Assembly (NCBI GenBank): GCA_025403435.1
Contig: CM046333.1
Span: 13,727,770-13,791,769, forward strand
Source: Artocarpus heterophyllus
Taxonomy: Eukaryota > Streptophyta > Magnoliopsida > Rosales > Moraceae
Direction of reading: 5' to 3'
DNA length: 64,000 nt
In this document: one piece after another, positions 62,180 to 64,000 of the stretch
Numbering within the stretch: position 1 is the first letter of the stretch
Layout of the letters: the number at the start of each line of letters is the position of its first letter
Notes under the pieces: model-generated
Databases searched by the model: none
The model's input: the letters and a program-made list of their open reading frames with translations, nothing else
What the model was told of the DNA's origin: nothing
Program-made: the position numbers and the translations under genes

Positions 62180-62300
62180 AAACTTAAACACTATAATATA
62201 ATAAAAATTTTTACACTAAAATATGTTTTTATTTTTACATTATAACTTTTAAGTGGTTTATATTTTATAATAGTTAAAACTTTGACATCATAACTTACAC
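62180..62300. mobile_element. possible MITE, recurrent family
   Basis: AACACTATAATATAATAAAA and TACACTAAAATATGTTTTTA resemble the family body; the ends are not clear. Confidence 0.25.
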
Positions 62301-62603
62301 CTAAGCGCTGTGGGGATTATGGTCAAGGTCACCCGTGTGAACACGAGGTGGGGCTTCTTTGGCGGTAAGTGAATTAGAAATTAAGAAAAAGTAATGAAAC
62401 CAGCAAATTTCAAGGGTGACTTGTGTGTGGACTTGGTCAGGAGTTTATGTAAGCGTGAATGGGAAGCAAAGAGTGCCCGCTTCTTTAACGTAACAATTAA
62501 ATGGGACCCACCAACCATTTATAGCTTTTTTTCTCGACGCGGTTTTAACTTGTAAAAGTCATAAGTGGGCCATGTCTTTTATGACGAAAAGCCCTTACTT
62601 AAG

Positions 62604-62613
62604 GCCACGTGGC
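62604..62613. promoter_or_regulatory. G-box GCCACGTGGC
   Basis: A 10-bp perfect palindrome with a CACGTG core in a locally GC-rich patch. No gene is visible nearby, so relevance is unproven. Confidence 0.3.
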
Positions 62614-64000
62614 AATCACTTGCGACGCATGGGAATGCGTGAGACGACCTCAAATCGCTCTCTGACTTTTGACGCCGCAATAAATTCTCCGTTTTCGCCG
62701 TTTGGATTTTGGAAGCCGCCGGACTTGTCTTCTTTTTTTTTTCAATTTATTTTTCTTCCAATTATATATTATAGTTGTGTTTCGAAACCTTATTTTGGTT
62801 ATTCTTAGCCCCTGAAAATGTAGATATTTCACATTAATGTGAATATAATTAAATTTAATGCTCAACCCCTCAAAAAAAAATTACAATTATAATTTAAGAT
62901 CTCATCAAGATAGATTTATAATTTAGCATTACATTACAGTTAAGTGTATACTTACTTCTCGGAGTGTTTATTCATCTTTAATAATAACCGTGTTTTTATT
63001 GAATACTTACAATATGTTGGGTTTTTTATTTTATGAAAAATATTAAATACATCTCCATTTAATGATAAAAATTATATAACTATTTATCCATTTAATAAAA
63101 ATATTATCTTTATTTTTTATTTTTTATATGCCCTCACTGAAAAGATGTCTGACTGTGGCATTGGATATACAAAACGTAAATTTGCAAGAATTTTAATGGA
63201 GCCAGTTGGGTCGGGTCAGCCGGGATTGCAGCTCCTTGGGCCATGCTTTGTTCGTCCTTACGTGTTCTGATGTCCAAAGTCAGGAAGCACGGTTCAATTA
63301 TGAAATATATTTCATAACTGGTTTCAATAATTGGAGGAAAAATTATAGAAGAGCAGAGAAACATTAATATTTCATTTGGAATTTGATTGGTTGCGTATCT
63401 AACAAGATATGTCTCCCAATAAAGCATGTTCGAATGACTTAAAAGATGTAGAAGAAAGGATTGTGAGCGAGTTGTTCAGTCAAACTCTGCTAGACGTAAA
63501 ATCAGAAGTATGGCCCGAATGGCCTTGTCCTTGTTTAGAGTAGGGGTTCGACCAGTCAAACCGTGATGGTCCATGCAGATGCAAGAGGGCTCCGTATTGG
63601 TGGGGCGTTCATATGCATGGCCCTTCCTCTTAAGCAGATGGTTGTTGGAACTTGACCGCCAGGTGTGACGTACATATGACACTATACAAACTCAAACCTT
63701 TTTTGAATAATGTTTTAGGGCGTCGGTGCATCATATATTGATAGAAGAGAATTACAGCATGGGGCTTAATTTCTATTAGTCATAATGTTTAGCATTGATG
63801 GTGTTATGGTAATTTCTTGAATCATATGTGTACTAAAAATTATCTTTTGTTATGATTTATAGACATAGTTCGAGAGTAATTTGACATCTGATTGCACGAC
63901 AAGATACAAAGATCAAATCTCTTATTTTGTAAAAAACAAAACAAAAAAGGTTACCAATAGGTTGTTATTTTAACTATTCTTTGAAGTTGATTGCATATTC

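Larger units (their letters stand above)
56010..64000. other. intergenic region to the right edge
   Basis: No supportable gene. It is mostly AT-rich with MITE copies (near 56275, 59493, 61085, 62180), a tandem duplication at 60242-60600 and a CT microsatellite (about 60973-60996). A GC-richer patch with a G-box (62560-62740) has no coding region within the 1.3 kb to the right. Around 61545-61680 a segment reading GCAGAGCCACATCGAGCCTA looks like a common dispersed repeat end, but I could not define it. Confidence 0.55.

Noticed and set aside
63540..63560. GGTTCGACC resembling a tRNA B box
   Set aside because: There is no A box at a suitable distance and no cloverleaf can be drawn.
63476..63682. 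68-codon minus-strand open frame near the right edge
   Set aside because: It has no domain, no exon context and unremarkable length for chance.
1..64000. CRISPR arrays, bacterial operons or phage-like systems
   Set aside because: Intron-bearing plant genes and plant retrotransposons define the window; the short tandem repeats seen have no spacer structure.

Overview
The window is nuclear DNA of a flowering plant, most likely a eudicot. It is AT-rich, its genes carry many GT-AG introns, and Ty1/copia and Ty3/gypsy retrotransposons, hAT-like and Mutator-like short elements and a tRNA-derived SINE fill the space between genes. I cannot name the species. Gene density is low: three intact host genes in 64 kb. 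All splice structures were worked out by eye from splice sites and reading frame and have no transcript support.

Layout. 1-6904: the 5' part (minus strand) of a large copia element: gag-pol with four in-frame stops, a long leader with two unusual repeat arrays, a tRNA-Met-type primer binding site and one 2.0 kb LTR; the rest lies beyond the left edge. 6905-12493: AT-rich intergenic DNA with at least one small MITE. 12494-14816 (minus): an intact 11-exon trehalose-6-phosphate phosphatase gene (371 aa). 14817-32500: intergenic DNA with microsatellites, several MITEs, a direct duplication, a probable solo LTR and a 1.3 kb Mutator-like element with a GC-rich core. 32500-34250: a non-functional chimera with a DExH helicase-like piece joined to a chaperonin-60 piece that keeps its intron. 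34370-35600: a decayed roughly 100-bp tandem repeat interrupted by a hAT-type MITE with an 8-bp target duplication. 36341-37123: a foldback element with arms of about 330 bp. About 37160: a SINE. 39478-42482: a complete but non-autonomous gypsy-type element that holds only gag and protease between its LTRs. 43482-48229 (plus): an intact 13-exon ERGIC3-like gene (386 aa). 54089-55174 (minus): an AP2/ERF (DREB A-6, RAP2-4-like) factor with a probable 5'UTR intron and stress-type promoter motifs. 56010-64000: intergenic DNA with more MITE copies and a tandem duplication.

The three host genes belong to different processes (trehalose-6-phosphate signalling, ER-Golgi cargo cycling, stress-linked transcription) and nothing suggests they act as a cluster. 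The most unusual signals are in the mobile DNA: the helically phased palindrome arrays (TCGGCNNGCCGA) in the copia leader and LTR, the chimeric helicase/chaperonin pseudogene, and the gag-protease-only gypsy element. I found no convincing new multi-gene system.
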